This document shows positions 1-5,981 of a DNA stretch of 7,125 bases, in pieces (position 1 is the stretch's first letter; every line of letters begins with the position of its first letter). The translations under genes were made by a program, and so were the position numbers. Below the pieces are notes generated by a model that did no database searches, was not told where the DNA came from, and saw only the letters and a program-made list of their open reading frames with translations. Source of the stretch: Nitrososphaerota archaeon (lineage in GTDB: Archaea; Thermoproteota; Bathyarchaeia; Bathyarchaeales; Bathycorpusculaceae); the NCBI GenBank assembly GCA_031283385.1, contig JAITBW010000055.1, positions 1 to 7,125 of the forward strand, in the 5' to 3' direction.

Positions 1-761
1 GGCCAAAGTTTTTGTGTACCAATTTGTCCCTCAATTATACGATCAAGGTTTACGCCTTCACGCAAATATAGTGCACCTATGCCTTTTGGACCCTGAATTT
101 TATAACTGCTAACTGTTGCCAAGTCTACATCAAGATTTTCTACATTAAATGGTACTCTGCCATAGGCGTCAGTTGCATCTGTGTGGAAAAGTACGTCAGA
201 GTTTTTGTCTTTTGCAATTTGAACGGCTTCTTTAACGCTTTGAATTGTACCCAATTCGTTATTTACTGCTGCAATACTTACAAGTATAGTCTCTTTATCA
301 ACAGCTTCGGCTAGTTTTTCCATGTTCACGAAGCCTTCAGCATTAACGGGAACTTTTGTTACTGTAAATCCGAATTTTTGCATCATCTCTGCAACATGCA
401 ATACATTAATCGGTTCAATTTCAGAGATTACTATTTTTTTACCTTTCTCTTTTTGGGCAAAACAGGAACTCATAATCGCAAGATTATTAGCTTCAGATTC
501 ACCAGGAGTAAAAGTGATCTCTTCAAGAATTTTTGCGCCCATGCATTTACTGATTTTTTGGAAACAATTCATTATTACTTCAAACGCTTCCCAACCGGGT
601 TTATGCGTAAGAGTCGGATTACCATAGGCAACCATGTTGAAATACGGAAGCATTGCGTCTACAACTTCTTTTGGAACAATGCCAGAGTTTTCATTGTCTA
701 AGTAAACCTGTCGGGTAATACCCTCATGAAGTTTTAAGAGCTCCTTTACGTTTTCAACCAT
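1..761 (-). CDS. Class-V PLP-dependent aminotransferase, divergent NifS/IscS-like protein (3' end off the window)
   Basis: Fold-type I PLP enzyme related to cysteine desulfurases, which take sulfur from cysteine for Fe-S clusters and thio-modifications. The frame is open for 253 codons from ATG 761 to the left edge; family members are about 380-400 residues, so roughly the last third, including the loop with the catalytic cysteine, is missing. Visible family marks: YLDNENSG (20-27), AMLPYF (36-41), GNPTLTH (47-53), EANNLAI (90-96), VNNELGTIQ (166-174), DATD (195-198) and YKIQGPKGIGALY (220-232), where K221 is the expected PLP lysine and D195 the pyridine-nitrogen aspartate. Several usual catalytic residues differ: the ring-stacking His is P117, the Gln of DATQ is D198, and the His before the lysine is Y220. 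The start has AGGATGAT 9 bp upstream (AGGA at 771-774) and a TATA-like box about 50 bp upstream. The fold is secure; the exact reaction is not, and this could be a non-desulfurase paralogue. Confidence 0.85.
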   Translation of the reverse strand, partial: MVENVKELLKLHEGITRQVYLDNENSGIVPKEVVDAMLPYFNMVAYGNPTLTHKPGWEAFEVIMNCFQKISKCMGAKILEEITFTPGESEANNLAIMSSCFAQKEKGKKIVISEIEPINVLHVAEMMQKFGFTVTKVPVNAEGFVNMEKLAEAVDKETILVSIAAVNNELGTIQSVKEAVQIAKDKNSDVLFHTDATDAYGRVPFNVENLDVDLATVSSYKIQGPKGIGALYLREGVNLDRIIEGQIGTQKLW

Positions 762-806
762 ACAGCATCATCCTGTAGAAAGTATGTAGATACCACACTA
801 CTTTTT

Positions 807-817
807 GATATATTTCG
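807..817 (-). promoter_or_regulatory. Archaeal TATA/BRE promoter of the class-V PLP enzyme gene
   Basis: Read on the minus strand this is CGAAATATATC: a purine/A-rich BRE-like stretch followed by a TATA box. A start about 25 bp downstream, near 785-788, would leave a leader of about 25 nt carrying the AGGA Shine-Dalgarno at 771-774 before ATG 761. The geometry fits the archaeal TBP/TFB layout. This is inferred from sequence only. Confidence 0.5.
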
Positions 818-872
818 TTCGGATAAAAAAACCTAACCATATTAAAAGATAATTATTCATAGATACACCTTC

Positions 873-890
873 AACTATCGCGAAATAGTT
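873..890. repeat. Inverted repeat AACTAT-N6-ATAGTT
   Basis: The arms AACTAT (873-878) and ATAGTT (885-890) are perfect reverse complements around CGCGAA. The element lies about 110 bp before the PLP-enzyme start and about 240 bp before the membrane-protein start. It could be a small hairpin or an operator half-site pair. Six-base arms in AT-rich DNA can arise by chance. Confidence 0.35.
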
Positions 891-913
891 CAATTAGATC
901 CATTTTTTCCCGT

Positions 914-932
914 AAATTTGGTTACCAAATTT
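914..932. repeat. Perfect 19-bp palindrome, candidate operator
   Basis: AAATTTGGT (914-922) and ACCAAATTT (924-932) are exact reverse complements around a single T. A 9-bp perfect arm with a 1-bp centre is typical of a homodimeric regulator's operator and cannot form a good hairpin without opening its centre. The core TTTGGTTA recurs at 1032-1039 and 1636-1643, and inverted at 1588-1595, all around the membrane-protein gene. The binding protein is unknown. Confidence 0.5.
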
Positions 933-1069
933 TGTACGTATTTAGCCCTTAGTACAATTTGTAACAAATATCGCAACAACATTGCATTATTACCCATGAA
1001 ATTTCCAATGAGCTAAACACACAATTGTAGATTTGGTTATTGGCACTTCTCACAAACATTTCAGATGCG

Positions 1070-1086
1070 TACAAGTTATATTTGTA
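1070..1086 (+). promoter_or_regulatory. Promoter of the membrane-protein gene: TATA box inside an inverted repeat
   Basis: GTTATATTT (1075-1083) is a good archaeal TATA box, predicting a start near 1103-1107 and a leader of about 28 nt. The arms TACAA (1070-1074) and TTGTA (1082-1086) bracket and slightly overlap the box. A protein bound there would block TBP, so the arrangement suits a repressor site. Base pairing is seen directly; the regulatory role is inferred. Confidence 0.45.
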
Positions 1087-1119
1087 GACTGCTAAATTAT
1101 CTGGTGGAATGAAGAATTA

Positions 1120-1124
1120 GGGAG
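1120..1124 (+). promoter_or_regulatory. Shine-Dalgarno of the membrane-protein gene
   Basis: GGGAG lies 8 nt before ATG 1133, and the wider GGGAGTTG resembles the archaeal GGAGGTG consensus. This spacing supports the chosen start. Confidence 0.7.
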
Positions 1125-1132
1125 TTGAAGAC

Positions 1133-1582
1133 ATGAATCTAAAGACGGCATATGTCCTCTTGGTGCTGGTTGTGGCATTGATTACTATACCAATTTTTTT
1201 GTTGGTTATACAAGCAAGCGAGTCTGTGCCATTTTTGATACCAATTATTATCCTTGGCAGTGGTGTGATCGCATACGTTATTAGTCGCAAAACCCGTTAT
1301 AAATCCCCTCAACAACCCTATCAACATAGAGGATCGTCAGTTAGAAGAGTAGAACGCGCGCTTGCCTCAGGTGCAGCCACTATGTTTATAGTAGGATTTA
1401 TCACGGAGCCATTTATACGGTCATTATTACCAGGTCATTTTTGGCATATATACTTAGGTATCTTGTTTGTCCTTGGCGCCATTATTGGAGATACTCTTCT
1501 AAAAACACAGCAAAAAAATGATTACAAGATTACCGCGCCAGATCAACCAAAAATCGTTAGGATAATGCCAAGTCAAAACTAA
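1133..1582 (+). CDS. Small multi-pass membrane protein of unknown function
   Basis: A 149-residue protein that I do not recognise. It has four hydrophobic stretches: about 6-26, 32-51, 79-99 (ATMFIVGFITEPFI) and 103-124 (FWHIYLGILFVLGAII). A basic, polar loop at 52-78 (RKTRYKSP, then RGSSVRRVERAL) separates the two hairpins. The C-terminal tail of about 25 residues is polar and lysine-rich. By the positive-inside rule, the loop and the C-terminal tail are probably cytoplasmic, which fits an even number of crossings with both ends inside. No catalytic or metal-binding motif is visible. The start has a GGGAG Shine-Dalgarno. The gene stands alone, 371 bp from the divergent PLP gene and 122 bp before hel308, with possible operator motifs on both sides, so it may be regulated. 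It is likely a real gene because of its promoter, Shine-Dalgarno and coherent topology; its function is unknown. Confidence 0.75.
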   Translation: MNLKTAYVLLVLVVALITIPIFLLVIQASESVPFLIPIIILGSGVIAYVISRKTRYKSPQQPYQHRGSSVRRVERALASGAATMFIVGFITEPFIRSLLPGHFWHIYLGILFVLGAIIGDTLLKTQQKNDYKITAPDQPKIVRIMPSQN

Positions 1583-1704
1583 ATAATAACCAAATTTTTT
1601 GCTATAATTTTTAGACTTTTAGTTGAAATTGCCTGTTTGGTTAAAAAACCCTAATAACCATCAGCGTGATAATTTTTTAAAAATTGTCTTAATGGCGAGT
1701 TAAG
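1583..1704 (+). promoter_or_regulatory. Intergenic region before hel308: TTTGGTTA motifs and candidate TATA boxes
   Basis: AATAACCAAAT (1585-1595) is the exact reverse complement of ATTTGGTTATT at 1031-1041. A further TTTGGTTA lies at 1636-1643 and AATAACC at 1653-1659. Two TATA candidates for hel308 are CTATAATTT (1602-1610), giving a leader of about 70 nt, and the near-palindromic AATTTTTTAAAAATT (1671-1685), which would give a nearly leaderless message starting close to TTG 1705. The sequence does not decide between them. The T-tracts after 1595 may end the membrane-protein transcript. Confidence 0.35.
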
Positions 1705-3972
1705 TTGAAAGTTTCCGATGTATCTGTGCCGCAACCCGTTAAAGATGTTCTTGACAGCTTGGGAATTAAAGAATTATTTCCACCCCAAGCAGAAACCATA
1801 CAAGCGGGACTGCTTGAGGGTCAAAACATAGTTTTAGCCAGCCCAACAGCATCAGGAAAAACGTTAATTGCAGAACTTGCCAGCATGAAGCACGTGTTGG
1901 AAAATCATGGAAAAGTGATTTATCTCTCACCCTTACGAGCTCTTGCCAGTGAGAAGTATGACGAATTTAAAAAATATTCACACATAATCAAAGATGACGG
2001 TAGAAAAGTGTCAGTTGGCATAAGTACAAGTGATTTTGATGATGTAGAGAATTGGATGGAAAAAATTGACATAGTTATTACTACAAATGAGAAAGCGGAT
2101 TCATTACTCAGACATCGTGCAAAGTGGATGGATAATATCTCTCTTGTAATCGCAGATGAAGTACATCTGCTTAATGAGGCTGAACGTGGTCCTACATTAG
2201 AAATTGTGCTAGCGAGACTTATGCAGATTAATCCACGCATTCAAATTTTGGCTTTAAGCGCAACAATCACTAACGTAGATGAAATCGCTGGATGGTTAAA
2301 CTCTAAATATGTTGTTACTGAATGGCGACCAATTGACTTAAGGGAGGGTGTTGTACTTCAAGACGAAATTCAGTACAAAGACGGCGGTTCGAGAAGAATA
2401 AGTCAAGAGACACGTTTTGCGCATGTTAATCTTGTTTTAGACACACTGAAAAGTGGAGGTCAAGTGCTAGTTTTTGCCTCTACAAGAAAAAATGCTGTTT
2501 CAGCAGCCAAAACACTTGCAAGTAACATGAATAAAGCCTTGCCTAAAACTGGTTCGACGCTTATTAAGAATGCCATGGAGAAGGCAAATAGGGAATTGTT
2601 GGAGAAAGAGGCGTATAAAATTGAAGAGGCGGGTGAAAAAACTCAAATTAGTGACGAATTGGCAGATATGATTCGTTGTGGAGTTGCTTACCATCATGCG
2701 GGTTTATCGGGAGCTCAACGTAAGATTATTGAAGATGGTTTTAAAGAGCGAAAACTCAAAGTTTTAACGGCTACGCCTACGTTGGCTTGGGGTGTTAACT
2801 TGCCGGCGCGTATGGTTGTTATTCAGGATTATCGTCGCTTTGAGGCTGGATATGGTAATTATCCTATTCCTGTGTTGGATTATAAGCAGATGGTTGGTAG
2901 AGCGGGTAGACCGAAATATGACAAGTTTGGTGAGTCGGTAATTATTGCTAAGACTCAAGATGAAGCAGATTATTTAATGGAAGGTTATGTGTTGGCTAAA
3001 ACTGAGCGTATTTGGTCGAGAATGGCTGTGGAGAAAATTATACGTGGTCATGTTTTGGCAACGGTTGCGTCAGATTATGCTCATACTGAGGAGGGGATTT
3101 TTGAGTTTTTTGGGAAGACTTTTTATGCTTATCAGTATGATGTTAAGGCTATTAAGAGTATTATTGCTAGAATTCTTGGATATTTATTTGATGAGCAAAT
3201 GATAGCGGTGGATCGTCGGGATATTTATGCAACTAAATTTGGTAAAAGGGTAAGTGAATTATACATAGATCCATTGTCAGCAGTGATTATACGAGAGGCT
3301 CTCACTAAAAAAGCTGGTTATTTGACAGAGTTTAGCTTACTACACATGATTGCACATACTCCAGATATGGGACCAGGCATGCGGCCTTATGCTCGAGAAA
3401 TTGATGTGTTAAGTCTTCAATTAGAACATCATAGAGAAGAGCTGCTAATTGATCCGCCAAATGAGTGGGAAAATCATATTGGTTATGAGGAATTCCTTAG
3501 TGAAATTAAAACAGCCATAGTTATGGAAAACTGGATAGAAGAGACCACTGAAGATCAGCTTATCACAAAATATGGGATACAGCCAGGAGATTTATACCGT
3601 ATAATAGAGAACGCAAAATGGTTGCTTCATGCAACTCATGAATTATCTCCGCTTGTAGGTGCAAATAGAGAAATAAAACTGCTTGCAGATGAGCTTGAGG
3701 AACGCGTATCTAAAGGAATAAAACGGGAATTGTTACCTATCGTACGATTAGATGGTGTTGGCAGAATACGTGGTAGAATAATTTACAATGCCGGCTACAA
3801 AACCATAGAAGACCTAAAGGTAGCATCACTTGAAGACTTAACTCAGCTACATTTAGTTGGTCCTCGTATAGCTAAGAAAATCAAAGAGCAAGTGGGCGGA
3901 TTTATCGATAAAGAACCAGAGGATAATTGGGAAGAGCCTCAACAGGTGTTTAGACAAAAAACGCTATTTTAA
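1705..3972 (+). CDS. hel308: Hel308/Hjm superfamily-2 DNA helicase
   Basis: ATP-driven 3'-5' DNA helicase of the archaeal Hel308 (Hjm) family, which acts at stalled or branched replication forks. The 755 residues carry the full set of motifs: FPPQAETIQ (25-33), Walker A ASPTASGKT (45-53), SPLRALASEK (75-84), DEVH (151-154), SAT (185-187), LVFASTRK (255-262), HHAGL (330-334), TATPTLAWGVNLPA (355-368) and QMVGRAGRP (395-403). A winged-helix and ratchet region follows (about 430-645), then a helix-hairpin-helix tail with DGVGRIRGR (683-691) and LHLVGPRIAKKI (716-727). The family is usually about 690-740 residues, so this copy is complete. TTG 1705 is the only start before Met57 that keeps the N-terminal segment and is preceded by an in-frame TAA at 1690-1692; GGCGAG (1694-1699) is a weak Shine-Dalgarno. 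The last residues, QKTLF, recall a PCNA-binding box. Base composition changes within the gene (about 2690-3240). Confidence 0.96.
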   Translation: MKVSDVSVPQPVKDVLDSLGIKELFPPQAETIQAGLLEGQNIVLASPTASGKTLIAELASMKHVLENHGKVIYLSPLRALASEKYDEFKKYSHIIKDDGRKVSVGISTSDFDDVENWMEKIDIVITTNEKADSLLRHRAKWMDNISLVIADEVHLLNEAERGPTLEIVLARLMQINPRIQILALSATITNVDEIAGWLNSKYVVTEWRPIDLREGVVLQDEIQYKDGGSRRISQETRFAHVNLVLDTLKSGGQVLVFASTRKNAVSAAKTLASNMNKALPKTGSTLIKNAMEKANRELLEKEAYKIEEAGEKTQISDELADMIRCGVAYHHAGLSGAQRKIIEDGFKERKLKVLTATPTLAWGVNLPARMVVIQDYRRFEAGYGNYPIPVLDYKQMVGRAGRPKYDKFGESVIIAKTQDEADYLMEGYVLAKTERIWSRMAVEKIIRGHVLATVASDYAHTEEGIFEFFGKTFYAYQYDVKAIKSIIARILGYLFDEQMIAVDRRDIYATKFGKRVSELYIDPLSAVIIREALTKKAGYLTEFSLLHMIAHTPDMGPGMRPYAREIDVLSLQLEHHREELLIDPPNEWENHIGYEEFLSEIKTAIVMENWIEETTEDQLITKYGIQPGDLYRIIENAKWLLHATHELSPLVGANREIKLLADELEERVSKGIKRELLPIVRLDGVGRIRGRIIYNAGYKTIEDLKVASLEDLTQLHLVGPRIAKKIKEQVGGFIDKEPEDNWEEPQQVFRQKTLF

Positions 3973-3980
3973 GCTTAAAA
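3967..3980. repeat. 14-bp palindrome over the hel308 stop codon
   Basis: TTTTAAGCTTAAAA is a perfect palindrome containing the TAA stop (3970-3972). As RNA it could fold only a weak all-A/U stem with an AGCU loop, so it is at best a poor terminator element. Chance is a reasonable explanation in AT-rich DNA. Confidence 0.3.
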
Positions 3981-4062
3981 AATGCCACTCCTTAATAGGA
4001 CCCTAAAAAGTTAAGAGCGTATCTTGTCAAATGTTCGCGTAGAGATGTTACATAGGTTAAAG

Positions 4063-4075
4063 TTAATGTTTTATC
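4063..4075 (+). promoter_or_regulatory. Probable promoter of the AsnB-like gene
   Basis: TTAATGTTTTATC contains a TATA-like TTTTAT (4069-4074) in the 145-bp gap after hel308. A start about 25 bp downstream, near 4095-4098, gives a leader of about 20 nt that includes GGGTGTGA (4107-4114), an imperfect Shine-Dalgarno 3-10 nt before ATG 4118. This suggests transcription independent of hel308. Confidence 0.4.
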
Positions 4076-4117
4076 AGAGCATACCATTAGAAACAATAGT
4101 TTGTTAGGGTGTGAAGG

Positions 4118-5578
4118 ATGAGGACAACAATTGCAGTGTTAAACAAGAAAGACGACCTTGCATTGCCTACAATTATGGAGGCATTAAAGAACGCTCAGAG
4201 TAAACAAGCTATGAATTTTACAGTTGCTAGTTCTGAGAAAATTGTTTCTCATCAAAATCTTGACTTGCTAAATACCGAAGGGATTAACTCTTCCATAGCC
4301 ATGGGTTGTTCTTTCACGGATGAAGCAAAGCAAAGCTACAGTTTTTTACAATTAGATAATGTTATAACTATTTTTGAAGGCGCAATTTACACATCATCAG
4401 TAGTGCCCAAAGAAAAGTATGCGCAAGAATTAACAAAAAAACTGCCTATCACTGAAGAGCAAATGCAAGGTCTAATCAAGAAAAATGAGGGTGATTACTC
4501 AGCGTTTATGTTAAGAGATGAAGAGATAACTGTAGCTAGAGATGCATTTGGTGCTCAACCGCTTTATTACGGCGAAAACAATGAACTGGTAGTCTTTGCG
4601 TCAAGTCGTAAAGTACTTTGGCAGTTAGGTATAGTTGAAGCGCGGTCTTTTCCGCCGGGTAATTTGTGTTTGCTAACTAAGTCAGGTTTGCAGTTTAAGC
4701 CGATAAAAACTTTTGACTACGTAGAGCCTGTACAGATGTCTATGGATGCTGCTGCCGGGAAGTTGCAAAAGTTGTTAGAAAAGTCTGTTGAAGCGCGAAT
4801 AGCAGGGTTTGAAAAGATGTCAGTTGCGTTTTCAGGTGGTTTAGATAGCAGTTTAATTGCATATATTGCAGATAAATGTGGAGTTAAAATTGACTTGATT
4901 TATGTTAGTCTTAAAAATGAGACAGAAACAGAAAACGCTTTTGATGCCGCAGAAAAACTTGGTTTGCCGATGCAGGCGCATTTGTTTAAAGATGAAGATG
5001 TAGAAAATGTTCTTCCTAAAATTGTGGATTTAATTGAAGAGGCTAACCCAGTTAAAGCAGCTATTGGTGTGCCTGTTTATTGGGCTGCACAGAGAGCTAG
5101 AGAAGTAGGTCACAGTGTTTTGCTTGCTGGGCAGGGTGCAGATGAATTGTTTGGTGGATATCAACGTTATGTAAATGAGTATTGTGTTTATGGAGATAAA
5201 AAAGTTCAGCAGATAATGTTTAATGATGTAATAAATATTCATGAGAACAATTTAGAGAGGGATAAAAAAATCTGTCTGAGTTTAGATGTAGATCTGCGGT
5301 TGCCGTTTATTTGTTTTGATCTGATAGAGTTTGCATTGGGTTTGCCTGTTGATTTGAAATTTGAACAGAAGCAGAACTCGCTTAGAAAGTTAATACTGCG
5401 TAAAGTTGCATTAAACATGGGTTTGCCAAAATTAATTGCGGATAAGCCTAAGAAAGCAGTACAGTATTCTACAGGTATAAATAATGCAGTTAAGCGAATT
5501 GCGCAGAAAAATGGTCAAACAGTTAATGAGTATATATCAGGTCTTTTCAGAGAAAGCACTGAAAAGTATAGTCAATAA
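4118..5578 (+). CDS. Asparagine-synthetase-like protein with Cys-less glutaminase domain
   Basis: A 486-residue protein with the two-domain plan of glutamine-hydrolysing asparagine synthetase. The N-terminal half (about 1-195) is a class-II glutamine amidotransferase-type fold, with FEGAIY (86-91), EGDYSAF (124-130), RDAFGAQPLYYG (141-152) and FASSRKVLW (160-168). The C-terminal half is an ATP-pyrophosphatase synthetase domain with PP-loop SGGLDSS (239-245), AGQGADELFGGYQRY (337-351), NLERD (378-382), DLRLPF (392-397) and KPKKAVQYSTG (443-453). It would adenylate a carboxylate and form an amide. Class-II amidotransferases need Cys as residue 2; here the protein begins MRTTIAV, and an in-frame TGA at 4112-4114 rules out a longer start. 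The NGEIYN-type motif is also altered. Glutaminase activity is therefore unlikely, and free ammonia or a partner may supply nitrogen. The substrate may be aspartate or something else, so no asnB symbol is given. Its 3' end converges on the ferredoxin gene. Confidence 0.9.
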   Translation: MRTTIAVLNKKDDLALPTIMEALKNAQSKQAMNFTVASSEKIVSHQNLDLLNTEGINSSIAMGCSFTDEAKQSYSFLQLDNVITIFEGAIYTSSVVPKEKYAQELTKKLPITEEQMQGLIKKNEGDYSAFMLRDEEITVARDAFGAQPLYYGENNELVVFASSRKVLWQLGIVEARSFPPGNLCLLTKSGLQFKPIKTFDYVEPVQMSMDAAAGKLQKLLEKSVEARIAGFEKMSVAFSGGLDSSLIAYIADKCGVKIDLIYVSLKNETETENAFDAAEKLGLPMQAHLFKDEDVENVLPKIVDLIEEANPVKAAIGVPVYWAAQRAREVGHSVLLAGQGADELFGGYQRYVNEYCVYGDKKVQQIMFNDVINIHENNLERDKKICLSLDVDLRLPFICFDLIEFALGLPVDLKFEQKQNSLRKLILRKVALNMGLPKLIADKPKKAVQYSTGINNAVKRIAQKNGQTVNEYISGLFRESTEKYSQ

Positions 5579-5613
5579 CACGTTTTTCTAAAATATAATG
5601 ATAAAAAGAGATT

Positions 5614-5640
5614 AGCTCTCAATTAAGAGAGTTCTTGATT
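5614..5640. terminator. Hairpins in the convergent gap, possible terminator
   Basis: CTCTC (5616-5620) pairs with GAGAG (5627-5631), and the stem can extend outward by a G-U and an A-U pair. An alternative hairpin pairs AATTAAGA (5621-5628) with TCTTGATT (5633-5640) with one G-U wobble; the two are mutually exclusive. The element sits between the convergent ends of the AsnB-like gene (5578) and the ferredoxin gene (5666). A T5 tract at 5583-5587 straight after the AsnB-like stop may be the main archaeal-type stop signal for that gene. Confidence 0.4.
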
Positions 5641-5665
5641 CGGCTTTAAAATTTTGCAAAAGCGT

Positions 5666-5845
5666 TTATTCAATAATTTGAATTGCGCCTTCAGGACATT
5701 GCGCTTCACATGCTCTACAAACGAGGCATTCTTCAGCCTTAACTGCAACAGCTTTACCATCTTTTGTTTCATAAACCATTACAGGGCAAGTATTTACGCA
5801 AGTTTCGCATCCACTGCATTTTGGATCAATAATGATTTTTACCAT
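5666..5845 (-). CDS. Small 2[4Fe-4S] ferredoxin
   Basis: A 59-residue bacterial/archaeal-type dicluster ferredoxin, a soluble low-potential electron carrier. Both clusters are complete: CSGCETCVNTCP (C10, C13, C16, C20) and CLVCRACEAQCP (C40, C43, C46, C50). In each motif the fourth cysteine precedes Pro and binds the other cluster, as in Clostridium-type ferredoxins. The halves resemble each other, as expected from the family's ancient duplication. The start is ATG 5845, with GAGGA 7 nt upstream; the frame stays open to 5950, but the extra residues (such as FFYDYVKNVV) match nothing in this family. The length fits standalone 55-60-residue ferredoxins. Its own promoter seems to lie near 5883-5893. 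The redox partner cannot be told from the context; candidates would be 2-oxoacid oxidoreductases or hydrogenases elsewhere in the genome. Confidence 0.95.
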   Translation of the reverse strand: MVKIIIDPKCSGCETCVNTCPVMVYETKDGKAVAVKAEECLVCRACEAQCPEGAIQIIE

Positions 5846-5852
5846 TTTAGTA

Positions 5853-5857
5853 TCCTC
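5853..5857 (-). promoter_or_regulatory. Shine-Dalgarno that sets the ferredoxin start
   Basis: Read on the minus strand this is GAGGA, followed by 7 nt (TACTAAA) and then ATG 5845. It supports the 59-residue form over the upstream-extended frame. Confidence 0.8.
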
Positions 5858-5881
5858 TATATTTTTTTGAATTCTGAATTG

Positions 5882-5893
5882 TAAAATAAAAGC
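5882..5893 (-). promoter_or_regulatory. Probable TATA box of the ferredoxin gene
   Basis: GCTTTTATTTTA on the minus strand is TATA-like. A start about 25 bp downstream, near 5862-5865, would give a leader of about 18 nt containing the GAGGA site. The stronger-looking AAATATAG at 5858-5865 lies too close to the ATG to serve as the box. Confidence 0.4.
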
Positions 5894-5981
5894 ATTTAGG
5901 TATTTTACCACATTTTTCACGTAATCGTAAAAGAAATCCTCAACAGCCACACATGTTTACCACACGCAATTTAGATCATAC

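Larger units (their letters stand above)
762..1132. other. Divergent intergenic region (371 bp) with several inverted repeats
   Basis: No coding frame of note is seen on either strand. The region holds the promoter of the leftward PLP gene near 807-817 and that of the rightward membrane-protein gene near 1075-1083. Between them lie AACTAT/ATAGTT (873-878 and 885-890), a perfect 9+1+9 bp palindrome AAATTTGGT-T-ACCAAATTT (914-932), TTGTAC/GTACAA (932-937 and 952-957), the 8-bp palindrome ACAATTGT (1021-1028) and TACAA/TTGTA flanking the TATA box (1070-1074 and 1082-1086). These could be regulator-binding sites or RNA structure. I do not recognise a known operator or riboswitch. Confidence 0.6.

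Noticed and set aside
322..701. Plus-strand open frames opposite the class-V enzyme
   Set aside because: They are antisense to a well-supported PLP enzyme and show no family motif.
2240..2700. Frameshift or insertion in hel308 between motifs III and V
   Set aside because: The spacing and the order of motifs match Hel308 proteins, with an unbroken frame through LVFASTRK, HHAGL and TATPTLAWG.
2987..3202. Overlapping plus-strand frame of 71 codons inside hel308
   Set aside because: It is a Leu/Trp/Arg-rich out-of-frame product of the G+T-rich hel308 segment, with no ribosome binding site.
5846..5950. N-terminal extension of the ferredoxin to 94 residues
   Set aside because: The extra residues do not resemble ferredoxins, the short form has the normal length, and GAGGA sits 7 nt before ATG 5845.
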